DNA from: Onthophagus taurus
Taxonomy: Eukaryota > Arthropoda > Insecta > Coleoptera > Scarabaeidae
Assembly: GCF_036711975.1 (NCBI RefSeq)
Contig: NC_091973.1
Span: 16,616,001 to 16,680,000 of the forward strand
Reading direction: 5' to 3'
DNA length: 64,000 nucleotides
Of this stretch, positions 9,143 through 18,797 are shown piece by piece; position 1 is the stretch's first letter; each line of letters begins with the position of its first letter. A model generated the notes under the pieces. The model was not told the origin of the DNA. It did not search any database and saw only the letters and a list, made by a program, of their open reading frames with translations. Position numbers and translations under genes: made by a program.

Positions 9143-10026
9143 ATGAAAGTGATAAAACAACCTTACACATTAGATGTTGATGATGTAACAATACAATTTA
9201 ACAATCAATCACCTCAAAACAGAAAGCATAGTTATTTATTTCCAAATAATCTACGTTGCATAATATCCGGACCTTCTAACTCTGGTAAAACAAATCTGAT
9301 AATTAGTTTATTACAGGATCCTAATGGAATATCATTTAAAAATGTGTATGTGTATTCAAAGTCATTGTATCAAAACAAATATGAATATTTGAGAAAATTG
9401 CTGCAGCCTATAAAAGGTTTAGGATATTATGAGTATAGCAGTAGTGATGACATAATGCATCCCTCTAAAGCAAATGAAGATTCAGTTTTTATATTTGATG
9501 ATGTAGCATGCGATAAACAGTCAATTATTCGTGATTATTGTTATGATAGCTTTAAGTTGGTAGCACTGTAATTAGTTTTAGCATGAAAATGGCGCTAGTC
9601 GTAAAGCGGCAAAAGACTACTCTGTAGAGAATAATAATTGTGTTGACTGAAGAATCAAATCAATAAAGATTAGTAATAAAAACAAGAGTATATTAATGTC
9701 CTTGGTGGAAATAACAACATAACAATTATTTCTGTATGGGACGACATAAGGCAATAGATAGTTTTTATTTATGTCAGAGTTACACACATATTCCAAAACA
9801 TTTAATACGTGATAATGCAAACTTTTTAATACTTTTCAAACAAGATGACCTAAATTTAAGACATATTTATAATGATCACGTAACAACCGATATGAAATTC
9901 AATGTTTTTAAGAAAATGTGTGCAATGTGTTGGAAAGATAGATTCGGATTTTTTGTAATCAATAAGGAGGACGATATGAATGATGGTAGATATCGTAATG
10001 GATTTCATTACTATATAAAATTGTGA
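9143..10026 (+). pseudogene. Polinton packaging ATPase (FtsK/HerA-like), split by an insertion
   Basis: DNA-packaging ATPase that would drive genome entry into the capsid. The first part carries Walker A GPSNSGKT (about residues 48-55) and Walker B SVFIFDDVACD (about 117-127). The rest resumes at MGRHK (9736) with FYLCQSYTHIPKHLIRDN and ILFKQDD, conserved in this ATPase group. Between them lies a 186-bp foreign insert plus a 5-bp target duplication, which adds stops and shifts the frame. Apart from the insert, neither half shows a lesion, so the insertion may be what inactivated it. Confidence 0.85.
9539..9724 (+). mobile_element. 186-bp MITE-like insertion in the ATPase gene
   Basis: The insert begins TGTTATG and ends CATAACA, a perfect 7-bp terminal inverted repeat, and is flanked by ATTAT on both sides (9534-9538 and 9725-9729). 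Removing the insert and one ATTAT copy gives an uninterrupted ATPase frame, independent support for the boundaries. It encodes nothing. I cannot assign it to a superfamily. Confidence 0.72.
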
Positions 10027-10049
10027 TTGTGTATGTTTCTATATCAGTC

Positions 10050-10397
10050 ATGTTAGTGATACGAACAGGTGGAGAGCTGCATTTGCCCGGCTATCAGTTT
10101 TGTGGACCTGGGACAAATCTCATGAAACGATTAGCACGAGGAGATCCTGGTATTAATAAGCTTGATAGAGCATGTAAACATCATGATTTAGCATATACAC
10201 AATACACAGATTTACACAATCGACATAAAGCAAATAAAGTATTAGCCGAAGAAGCATGGAAAAGAGTATTAGCGAAAGATTCATCTTTTGGTGAAAAAGC
10301 TAACGCATGGTTTGTTACTAACGCAATGAAAGTAAAACGAAAATTGGGTTTCGGTTTGAAGAATCCGAAAAAAAAGTATCGGTGTTACAACCGATAA
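10050..10397 (+). CDS. PLA2-like protein of the Polinton
   Basis: A frame of 115 residues from ATG 10050 (the frame is open from 10023 but only with a GTG). It contains YQFCGPGT, matching the calcium-binding loop, and RACKHHDLAY, matching the HD catalytic motif of secreted and parvovirus-type phospholipase A2. In viruses such domains help virions breach membranes; that role here is inference. The C-terminus is Lys/Arg-rich, consistent with nucleic acid or nuclear targeting. No signal peptide. It follows the ATPase by about 25 bp and shows no lesion. Confidence 0.75.
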   Translation: MLVIRTGGELHLPGYQFCGPGTNLMKRLARGDPGINKLDRACKHHDLAYTQYTDLHNRHKANKVLAEEAWKRVLAKDSSFGEKANAWFVTNAMKVKRKLGFGLKNPKKKYRCYNR

Positions 10398-10534
10398 GAA
10401 CGGCTGGCTGATCTGATAAAACAGATCATTTAAAAACCGATCTTTTAAAATTTATATGTTAAAAAACAGTTCCAATAAACTCTAAAGTAAATACAAATTT
10501 TAGTCATTAAGCATTCATTCATTGTAAAGAAAAG

Positions 10535-11648
10535 ATGGACTCAAAACAATTAACACGAAAGCTTATTAAAACTAGAGAAAATGTGAAAAAGAAATTAGAT
10601 AAATTAAAAGCAATGAAACATATATCTGAACATTTACTTCAAGAACAATATAAAGTAGTAACAACACCTTTACAAAAAATAATTTCCTCAATTAAACATC
10701 CTATTAAAGTTAAGAAGGAGGAGGAGGATGAAGAGCTTAAATCCGATGAAGTTAAAGAAGAAGAAGAATTTAAAACAGTAACACCTGCAAAAAGAAGAAA
10801 AAGAGTATCAAAAGCAGTACAAGCATCACGTCTATCAGAACTTAACCAACAACAACAACAACAAGCGCCTCAATCACCAACAATATCAATATTAAGCGAT
10901 GATGATGTTTTTGCAACATACCCATCACAACCACAACCATCGCAACCATCACAAACTGCAGCATAAGCAGTAGATGTATCTTTATTACCAGAAACTATGA
11001 ATATTCCTGAAGAATCATTTGTATTCTACTTGGAACAATTTGCACCTCTAACAAGATCTTACATTGAGGGCTATGTAAGAGATGATAACAATGAATTTGA
11101 TTCTAGCATCAAGGGGGTTCGTGTTGATATTTTAACTGATAAGTATTCCATTGGAGATAGTGAAATATCCTTTAGTAGTAAAACTAATGATATAACCATT
11201 GCAAATAAAACTTATAAGGGTACGAAAGGTCTGTATGAGTTAATCTTCAAGAGGGAACCAGAAAATTTTACTAGTGACGATCAAAAGAATTACGTTGAAA
11301 TACTTAAAACAACAGCAGCATTAAACAAAAATCAAGATAAAAGCAAACAAATTATAGGTGATAAGTCGGACAAGTATCGTCAAATAATTGCACCTGTTTT
11401 AAATGCAACGGAATCAATTGTACGACGTAGTAGAGTGAAAAGCATTCCTGTTCGTCTGAGAACTGGAGAAGGTCTCATGCAGCAGCAGTACAATAATCAA
11501 CGTCAAATTTCATTTATTGGGATGATCCTAATGAATTAGTAGATAGATTAAAACTTTTAATAGCCTCTCAGCTTGCCGGTAACACATCACATGGTAATGA
11601 AATTAATAGTATTATAGAAGAGTTACGTGAAGCTCGTATAATTGTATA
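10535..11648 (+). pseudogene. Polinton PY-type protein, broken by a stop and a frameshift
   Basis: One protein in three pieces. The N-terminus (10535-10966) has a basic coiled-coil start with TRENVKKKLDKLK, an E-rich acidic stretch, an RRKRV basic patch and a polyQ/SQP tail. After an in-frame TAA (10964-10966) the same frame resumes with PLTRSYIEGY and TKGLYELIFK, a block I recognise from conserved Polinton proteins of unknown role. Near 11510 a frameshift moves the last about 45 codons into another frame, ending at TAA 11646-11648. Function unknown; probably virion-associated. Confidence 0.65.
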
Positions 11649-11677
11649 AACCTATAGTACATTATATCATTATTATT

Positions 11678-12046
11678 ATGACTATTCACAAGTTCGGACA
11701 TCATATTTCTTCTTCTTCTGTTCTGTCCTCTTCAATTGAAGAAAACTATTATTATTACTTTAATATTACTTTGACTGGAAATAAAGTTCCAAATAATTAC
11801 GCACTCAGTAATGAGAAATTATATTATACTTTTCCTATCAAATCAGGAGTAATTCATTCTATGACTATTTCACCATTGAGTACAACTCTTAAAGTAAACA
11901 ATGTGAAATATCAAAACTCTTTTGAGGGTATCCCATTGAAAAAAGGTGATAGATTACGATTCGTTCCATCTACTGTTACAGGGGGGATTAATAAGTTGTT
12001 TGTTGAAATCATTGTAAAATGTCCAGTGATGTTAAAAGAAAAATAG
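11678..12046 (+). CDS. unnamed 122-residue Polinton protein upstream of integrase
   Basis: The ATG at 11678 gives MTIHKFGHHI, followed by a serine-rich stretch, a polyTyr run and a beta-rich C-terminus. The VHKFG/IHKFG start and the position just before integrase recur in insect Polintons as far as I recall. There are no cysteines to speak of and no membrane segment. The 3' end overlaps the integrase ATG by 28 nt in another frame. Function not recognised; a small structural or vertex protein is possible. Confidence 0.5.
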   Translation: MTIHKFGHHISSSSVLSSSIEENYYYYFNITLTGNKVPNNYALSNEKLYYTFPIKSGVIHSMTISPLSTTLKVNNVKYQNSFEGIPLKKGDRLRFVPSTVTGGINKLFVEIIVKCPVMLKEK

Positions 12047-12963
12047 TTGAAGAACTTCATAAACCTGCTCGAATACATTTCAAAAGGCGACATGTAATTG
12101 TTAAAGGGATAAATGATTTATACCAGGCTGATTTAGTAGAGATGATACCTTATGCACGACAAAACAATGGTTATCGTTATATACTCGTTGTAATTGATGT
12201 CTTTAGCAAATATGCATGGGCTGTTCCTGTAAAAACTAAATCGGGTAAAGATGTTACTAAAGCAATGAAAAGTATTCTAAAGGACCGATATGTACCAAAA
12301 AATCTTCAAACTGATCTAGGAAAAGAGTTTTATAACAAAGAATTTAGCTTGCTTATGAGTAAGTTAAAAATTAATCATTACTCGACGTTTAGCTCATTGA
12401 AAGCATCTGTTGTTGAACGTTTGAATAGAACTTTAAAAGGTTTAATGTGGAAAGAATTTAGCATTCAAGGATCTTTTAAATGGTTAAAGTTATTACCACA
12501 GATACTATTGATATACAATTCACATAAACATTCAACTATAGGTATGAAACCGATAGAAGTGAATAATAATAATAATAATAATAATAATACTGAAAAAAGA
12601 TTACTGGATACTGTTTATAATCGAATGAAAACAATCGCATTAAAAAAACAAAAGTTTCACTTAAATGATTTTGTAAGAATTTCTAAACATTGTGGAATAT
12701 TTGCCAAAGGGTACACTCCTAACTGGAGTAATGAAGTTTTTAAAATTGTTAAAATTCAGTACACCAATCCAGTATCGTATTTATTACAGGACTTGAAAGG
12801 TGAAGATATTAAAGGTGCTTTCTATAGTGAAGAACTACAGCGTACACACTATCCTGACATACAGTTAATTGAAAAAGTATTGAAACGAAAAGGAAATCGA
12901 ATGTACGTTAAGTGGTTTGGAATGGATGAAAGAAGTTGGATTAAAAAATCAGATTTTGTATAA
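12019..12963 (+). CDS. Polinton retroviral-type integrase with chromodomain
   Basis: 314 residues from ATG 12019. DDE residues are visible: D38 in YQADLVEM, D99 in QTDLGKEFYN, E133 in SVVERLNRTLK. A short N run (AAT microsatellite, 12562-12590) precedes the DNA-binding part, and the last about 28 residues (VLKRKGNRMYVKWFG...W) form a chromodomain that could target insertion to marked chromatin. No stop or shift is visible. Some Polinton integrases have a longer N-terminus, so the start may be incomplete. It would catalyse insertion of the element's DNA with short target duplications. Confidence 0.88.
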   Translation: MSSDVKRKIVEELHKPARIHFKRRHVIVKGINDLYQADLVEMIPYARQNNGYRYILVVIDVFSKYAWAVPVKTKSGKDVTKAMKSILKDRYVPKNLQTDLGKEFYNKEFSLLMSKLKINHYSTFSSLKASVVERLNRTLKGLMWKEFSIQGSFKWLKLLPQILLIYNSHKHSTIGMKPIEVNNNNNNNNNTEKRLLDTVYNRMKTIALKKQKFHLNDFVRISKHCGIFAKGYTPNWSNEVFKIVKIQYTNPVSYLLQDLKGEDIKGAFYSEELQRTHYPDIQLIEKVLKRKGNRMYVKWFGMDERSWIKKSDFV

Positions 12964-13031
12964 TAATTATATATATATATATATTTTTTTTTTTTAAATA
13001 AAACAACTACTTATTATTAATATTTATTTAT

Positions 13032-13700
13032 TTACCATAAATCTTCTATTATATTATCATTACCATAATCACTATCACTAGTATTCCATTCTAAGTCTAA
13101 AAATGAGGAATATAATTCAAAAAAATGTTCCATATCATAATTATCCTTAAATCTAAATAACGCTATAAAGCAAGAGTTGCAAAATGATGCTTTATCTTCT
13201 ATACAGTTGAATAAATTATCAAATGATAATTCGTAATATCTATACTTCCATTTTTTTATGTATTTTTTTAAATTGCTTCTCAATCTAAACCTATTAATCT
13301 TTTCAAAACAAGCTAAACATAAAGCACCGTCTGGAGTGTGAATAGAAATTCTTAAAATGGAAGAAGCATTTGACAGGTATCTGTTTATAAAGTTCTCTTT
13401 CTCAAGTCTATCACCACTATTTCCAACTACATCTAATGCTAATAAAAAATATCTTAAAAATTCTCTATCTCTTGATAAGCATAACGATTCAAAATTATAA
13501 ACATTTTCTAAATAAGCTTCTATATCTAAATCTAAACAATTATCATAAAACATGTAGATTTTCCAAACCTTAAACCAACTAACCCATACTTTATTATATA
13601 CACTTTTAGGGAGTAATTTTCTGTACTTACCTAAATAATATCTTTTTTCACAACTCATCCAAACCTTTATTAATGATAACGTAAACAATGTCTTAACCAT
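13032..13700 (-). CDS. unrecognised 222-residue gene at the integrase end of the Polinton
   Basis: ATG at 13700 opens a clean 222-codon frame converging on the integrase gene. It is rich in aromatic and basic residues (YYLGKYRK, WVSWFKVWKIYMFYD) and ends acidic. Two CxxC pairs, CLACF near residue 127 and CNSCF near 176, could bind zinc. No signal peptide or clear membrane helix. I do not recognise the family. It lies outside the usual Polinton gene set, between integrase and the presumed terminal repeats, so it may be an accessory or captured gene, and is intact although neighbours are broken. Confidence 0.5.
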   Translation of the reverse strand: MVKTLFTLSLIKVWMSCEKRYYLGKYRKLLPKSVYNKVWVSWFKVWKIYMFYDNCLDLDIEAYLENVYNFESLCLSRDREFLRYFLLALDVVGNSGDRLEKENFINRYLSNASSILRISIHTPDGALCLACFEKINRFRLRSNLKKYIKKWKYRYYELSFDNLFNCIEDKASFCNSCFIALFRFKDNYDMEHFFELYSSFLDLEWNTSDSDYGNDNIIEDLW

Positions 13701-13857
13701 TTCTAAAAGTTTAATATGGAGCTATCTGTTAATCGATTGGTTCTCGTTACAACATTTACATTCACCTTTATATACGTTATATACTGTCTCTCTCACCAAT
13801 ACGCAGAGCGAAAATTATTTTTATGTATACCATTCACTTAACTATTTACACACCTAT

Positions 13858-14130
13858 TCCTAATTGGAGCACGAGTCATTAATCTTATTTTTTTATTGAC
13901 GTTCACCGAGTGCATTTTTGCTATATTGGTCTTCATCAATATAATATACATCTAAATCTTCTTTAAATTTAACACGCTTCATTTCAATGTATATTACTCA
14001 CCTTTAAAATACAAGTTCACTATAACGTTTGTTGTTTTTTTTTTAATTCTCCTTTCACTTTCACACACTTAGTCCTAATTGTAGCACGAATCATTAATCG
14101 TAATTTTTATATATTGACGGTCACCCTACT
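13858..14130. repeat. two direct imperfect repeats beyond the integrase end
   Basis: CCTAATTGGAGCACGAGTC at about 13858 recurs as CCTAATTGTAGCACGAATC at about 14071, 213 bp apart; similarity runs about 55 bp, including a shared TTGACG-TCACC block. They may be subterminal repeats of the Polinton's right end. No coding frame of note lies in 13,701-14,330. Confidence 0.55.
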
Positions 14131-14330
14131 TTTATTTATATTAAAAAAATTTGCATTCCCTCCACCCTCAGTAGTACCAACATAATTGAGATTCATTGCC
14201 AACATGTAAAATGAAAATCCCTAAAAGTTACTAAATTTTTGACCGCCATATTGGCATTTCAACCAATCATAGAGCGCAAAATATGGGATAATCCTGCTCC
14301 AGAACTCTCCTTCTTATACTACTTCTTACC

Positions 14331-15079
14331 TTGAAAAGAATTAATAATAAAATAGAGTATGAAATTTACAGAAAGCCTACTCAAACAGACACCATAATCC
14401 CCGCAGATTCTTATCACCACCATACACACAAATGTGCAGCATTTAACTCCTTCATACACCGTTTGCATGAAACACCCTTAACACAAGAATCCAGAGATCG
14501 GGAAATACAAATAATCAAGAACATAGCACATAACAATAAATATCCACTCCAATTTATTGACAATTTGCTTTCTAAATATACAAACAAACATACAAACCTT
14601 GACATAAACAGAATTTTAACAACAGAAAACAAAGAACCAACTAACTACAGATCTATAAACTACCCAGGAAACCTAGCAACGACTGTACAAAGGATCTTCA
14701 GAAGATATAACATACATGTTTCATTTAAGACAAATTCAAACCTTTTACAGATACTTAATAACGCAAAAGATAAACTCGATCCAATGTCTAAAAGTGGCGT
14801 CTACCTTTTACAGTGTGGCACTTGTGATGCAACTTACGTTGGAGAAACGGGCAGAAATATTGAACAACGAGTCAAAGAACATAAACGCGACGAAAATTCG
14901 AACTTCACAACTTTGATGAAACCAAAAATGTGAAACTCCTACATCAACAAAATAAAGGATTCAAACTCACCCTACTCGAAGCATATGAAATAGATAAAAT
15001 CCGGAAAACTAACCCAGACAGAGAAAATCTAAACGACCAAATACAATATTACAGAAGATACCACTTTATCGATTTTTGA
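14331..15079 (+). pseudogene. Penelope-like element fragment: RT C-terminus plus GIY-YIG endonuclease
   Basis: The reading begins after a stop near 14330 inside the RT thumb region (IYRKPTQTDTIIP, a typical PLE pattern) and runs through the linker to a GIY-YIG nuclease (SGVYLLQCGTC, ATYVGETGR, QRVKEHK). Around 14910-14930 a frameshift moves the remaining about 50 codons (LLEAYEIDKIRK) to another frame, ending at TGA 15077-15079. The RT catalytic palm is absent, so this is a 5'-truncated, dead copy. It differs in sequence from the PLEs at 30.8 and 53.6 kb. Confidence 0.85.
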
Positions 15080-15862
15080 CTGACCCATATAACATTAAGA
15101 CCAAACCACCAGAGAAAAATACACCCAACTGAAATCCTCCCCTCCCCCCTGCCCCTTCTACCATAATCCCTTTTCCCCCTATGCACACGAGGATTACAAT
15201 TCTTTGGTGTGTCTTGTTTTCGCAATACATAAGGTCCTTCACACCTACCTTCCACTCTCCCACCCCACATACCCTCCATACCGCCTCCTGTAAAATGTTT
15301 CACAGGCAGTTTTTTGAAATTTCGAAGAGATATTGGAATGTATATTCTCCTCCACCGAAGAGATGTTCTCCTCCTCTTGTTTGATTGATTTTTGTAAGTT
15401 GAGTGTTTTTTGAGATAATTTAAATTTGAATTTGTTTTACACAAATTAATATTTCGCTACGCATGCGCTGTTAAACATAACCCAAATGTTCTCAATACAA
15501 CGTAATTCTCCGACCGCTACTTTTCGACTTTTCTGGTATGGTTGTTTCATTTGTATATATTCGTAATCAGACATTTAATTTCGGCCGAAACCGAAACCGA
15601 AACCGAAATTCGGTCGCGGTTGTAGTTTCGGCTGAAACCGAAACATGTTTCGTTGAAAATAAGGAATTATATAAATATATGTATATTAATAGGATAGGAT
15701 ATGTTTAAAGAATACTTTGGAATATAAATAAAAAAAAATTTTTAATTTAACTATAAAAATGTAGAAAATAACTAGAAACAAGTAACAAATAATTTAAAAT
15801 AAATAATATTCTACTAATATAAATAAATAGGTACTCCAGCAAAAAAAAAATAAAATATTGAT
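15080..15862. other. noncoding stretch between PLE and hAT, with a CGAAAC tract
   Basis: No coding frame with family resemblance is visible. Around 15585-15645 the sequence cycles through GAAACC/CGAAAC and TTCGGC words in both orientations. It may be part of the hAT 3' noncoding end, but I did not find a matching inverted copy on the other side. Confidence 0.4.
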
Positions 15863-17770
15863 TTAATATTCATAATTAAACAACCTTATGTTGTATGCTA
15901 AAAATAAGAGTTTTTCTGCATTTTTGCCATCTAAATTACATCTGCGATCTGCATAAATTTGGCCTGCTGCGCTGAATAATTGTTCACTAGGAATACTGGT
16001 AAGTGGCGAAGACAGGTATTTTAACGCAATTTTTTGCAAGATTGGGTACGGGCTGGAATGCCAATATGCGTATATATCGGCATTCCGCTGAAGTCTTGGT
16101 TCCAAAAGAAAACATTTAAGGGTTTTCTCCAGCATATATTCTGATGATTGTACTGTATTTTCACAATTTTCTGTTTCGATTTTTGCGTCATGAATGTCGT
16201 GATCAGGTGTGTTGTCATGCGTTTCGCATAAACTGCCTTCCTTTCCTGGGTGACTAGTGCAGAGTTTAGGATATAAATCAAGTTCTTCATTTCTTGTTTC
16301 CTTTATGTGGTTCAAAAAGTTTCTCATTTCGGTCATGGCAATATCTACATCTGCAGAAGTCAGGTATTTGGATTTAAATCTTGGGTCGAGTAACGTAGAT
16401 GTTATAAGAAAAGAATTTCCTTTCGCATAATCAAATCGTTTATTTAAAAACTCACATAATTTTCTTTTTACTTCAGTAATGTCTTCATTTTCGTTTTCGT
16501 CTTGAAGTTGTAGCTTATTGTTTAGTACAGCTAATAATGGTATAATAATCGAAATACAGGCACTATCAGAGGATACGTCGAGTGCAGCCTCATAAAAATA
16601 TTTTAGTACATTTATTAAATTTTCAATATATTTCCAGTCAGTGCAGGAAAGTGTAGGTATACCTCGATGTTCAACAGTATAGAGATTTATTGCTCCTTTT
16701 TGCTCTACAAGTCGCTGCAACATTAAGTAGGTGCTATTCCACCTAATTTCTATGTCTTGCAGCAAACAATGAATCAGAAGTCCACACTGACTTTGACACT
16801 CGGTCAATTTTCTAGATGCCTGCTCGCTTCGACGAAAATGGCCTACAACTTTTCTACAGTTATGTACTAAAATTTTGTTCTGCTCATTTTCAAACAAAAC
16901 CTCTTTTATGACCAATTGCAAAGTATGCGCCACACAGCCTAGGGATTGATATTGCGATCTCATAGCACATACCATATTGGCTGCATTATCATGTATAATT
17001 AGGAACAGCTTCTTGCTAATATTCCAGTCATTCAACATTTCAGTTATTTTTTGTTCAATATAAGCGCCAGTATGGTCCTGATCTAGTACTGTTGCGCTCA
17101 ATATCACTTTCAATCTTTGTGAACCTATAATAAAATGTCCTGTAAAGCTTAATAAAGAGCAGGTTTTACTTGAATTTGACCATATATCTGTAGTGGCACT
17201 TATCCATGCACATTTATCAACCAAATTCATGACATTGGTCTTTACTTTGTCATACGTTTTTGGCATTAACGACGTTCTAAAATATTTTTCACTTTTTAAA
17301 TTATATTTGTGAATAGCGCTAGGATCACTGAAATTGAGACGTTTAAACGACTCACCTTGCACTAACGAATACGGCAGCATATCAACCAATATAACATCCA
17401 TAATAGCTTTATCAATCGTCTGGGCCACATCGCTATCATCCGGCCATACTGATCGCGCAGCTTTCGTTATCATGTCAGGTAAGGTTGATTGCACAGTGAA
17501 CTGTGAATTGTTACTTGTAGAAGACTCTTCACGGTCACGCTTTTTCTTTGATTTGTTTTCCTCTATTTCCGATTGTCGTTTTAAGACTTGCCTGTACTCA
17601 TCATTGTGATATCTTAACATATGTTGTTTTAATCCGTGAACCGTTTGTTTCTTTGGTTCAAGACTACCTAATGACGAAGATTTATTGCAAACTTTACAGA
17701 TAGCTCTTGAGGGATCACTTTCGCACTTTCTAAAATAGTTCCATATAGGATTTTGGTTTTTATGAGACAT
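15863..17770 (-). CDS. hAT-superfamily transposase, full length and uninterrupted
   Basis: A clean 635-codon frame from ATG 17770. An N-terminal BED zinc finger uses C25, C28, H50 and H55 (ICKVC, HMLRYH) and would bind element ends. The RNase H-like core shows ATTDIWS and IHDNAANM (first and second catalytic Asp regions) and EIRWNSTY. The C-terminal hAT dimerisation domain (YWHSSPYP, SIPSEQLFS, AAGQIYADRR) spans roughly 560-635. Length and domain order match complete hAT transposases. Promoter and terminal inverted repeats were not identified. It could be a recent autonomous copy or a retained gene; the lack of lesions in such decayed surroundings stands out. Confidence 0.92.
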   Translation of the reverse strand: MSHKNQNPIWNYFRKCESDPSRAICKVCNKSSSLGSLEPKKQTVHGLKQHMLRYHNDEYRQVLKRQSEIEENKSKKKRDREESSTSNNSQFTVQSTLPDMITKAARSVWPDDSDVAQTIDKAIMDVILVDMLPYSLVQGESFKRLNFSDPSAIHKYNLKSEKYFRTSLMPKTYDKVKTNVMNLVDKCAWISATTDIWSNSSKTCSLLSFTGHFIIGSQRLKVILSATVLDQDHTGAYIEQKITEMLNDWNISKKLFLIIHDNAANMVCAMRSQYQSLGCVAHTLQLVIKEVLFENEQNKILVHNCRKVVGHFRRSEQASRKLTECQSQCGLLIHCLLQDIEIRWNSTYLMLQRLVEQKGAINLYTVEHRGIPTLSCTDWKYIENLINVLKYFYEAALDVSSDSACISIIIPLLAVLNNKLQLQDENENEDITEVKRKLCEFLNKRFDYAKGNSFLITSTLLDPRFKSKYLTSADVDIAMTEMRNFLNHIKETRNEELDLYPKLCTSHPGKEGSLCETHDNTPDHDIHDAKIETENCENTVQSSEYMLEKTLKCFLLEPRLQRNADIYAYWHSSPYPILQKIALKYLSSPLTSIPSEQLFSAAGQIYADRRCNLDGKNAEKLLFLAYNIRLFNYEY

Positions 17771-18376
17771 CTTTAAAATCTATAATATAAAAATTGTATA
17801 ACTAAAACTATTATTCTCTAATCGACATATAATAAGCAGCAATTTCTATCATTACAAACGATTATTAATTCACGATAACATACATTAATTTTAAAGTGAA
17901 GATTCAGTAGTGTAGAAAAATCGGAAAAGAAAATATAAAAACGGGAAAATACAATGAAATATCGGAATTAAAAAAGGGAGGGGAAACTTACATAAATTAT
18001 TTTACAATTTGATTAAATGTTAAGGTTTTCAAGGATTAAGTATAAATTTATATGGATGGATGGATGCTATTCTTCTTAATTATAAAACATAAAATATTTC
18101 CTATAAAAAACATCAAATCATTAACATGAAGTTTTGGAAATCGACTTATGTTATGGGTGTGACGAAATACATTGCTACTATATAGTAACGGTACACGTAC
18201 TGAAGCCGAAAAACAGAAAATGTTACCACAACCACCGCTCGCGCGCCGATCGGACTCAGCGCTGATTGGATCCCCCCACTTCGACTAATCAAAACGCTGG
18301 AAATTTCCACTGACTTAGTATTTAAGGGGGTGAAATTGCCAGCTGCCGTCAGTTACCACCTACGCCCTATTATAAG
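17771..18376. other. noncoding stretch between hAT and gypsy B LTR
   Basis: AT-rich sequence upstream of the hAT gene. A plus-strand TATTTAAG near 18319 followed about 30 bp later by CGTCAGTTACC resembles a TATA-initiator pair and could belong to another, solo LTR, but no termini could be defined. No gene seen. Confidence 0.35.
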
Positions 18377-18797
18377 TGTAAGTTTGTATTTTAAATCAAA
18401 CTTCGATCTTAATTTGATGTAGGGTTTTTAGGTTATGTCAAATAAACCAACATGTATTATGCAGTGTTTTACAACTGTAATTACAAGAAACAACAAAATA
18501 AAATATAAGTACTATTCAAAGTATGCAGGTGATTATAACACCTTGTGTAACTACCTGAATAAACACAACTTGTCGGTTTTAAACAATTTAACTAACCACG
18601 CTAACCACTAAAAGTTTCCAACAAAAATCCACGAACTGCCAGCCTCTCTCTCCGCGACTCCCTCTCGGTGTCACGAGACGAACCGAACCGACCAAACCGG
18701 TACACTGTCGATAACAGGGATCTTCTCCACCAACCGTCAACACTATTCGTATGGTGAATGTACAGACGGTCTAGTTTGAAAAGGCGTCAAACTTACA
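18377..18797 (-). repeat. 3' LTR of gypsy element B (421 bp)
   Basis: Both ends carry the same 10-bp inverted terminus: TGTAAGTTTG at 18377 and CAAACTTACA ending at 18797. On the minus strand it follows a polypurine tract (A/G run, 18798-18815) right after pol; the pol TAA overlaps the first LTR bases. No second LTR copy is present in the window. Confidence 0.75.

Larger units (their letters stand above)
6263..14170. mobile_element. Polinton/Maverick (adintovirus-like) relic, lacking polB
   Basis: A block of virus-type morphogenesis genes (major capsid, penton, adenain-like protease, hydrophobic small protein, FtsK/HerA-like ATPase, PLA2-like protein) plus a retroviral-type integrase identifies a Polinton. 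The capsid cluster reads leftward and the ATPase-to-integrase cluster rightward from a shared promoter region near 9.05 kb. No protein-primed DNA polymerase B is present; the left end is cut by the gypsy LTR. I could not find paired terminal inverted repeats, so both edges are approximate. At least four genes carry lesions, so it is a fossil. Confidence 0.88.

Noticed and set aside
15049-15444. Minus-strand frames of 131 and 65 codons after the PLE fragment
   Set aside because: Low-complexity G/R-rich composition, antisense to the PLE end, no family resemblance.
18150-18376. Possible plus-strand LTR next to gypsy B (TGTGACGAAATAC start, TATTTAAG box)
   Set aside because: No matching terminus or partner copy; its sequence would overlap the well-defined minus-strand LTR edge at 18377.
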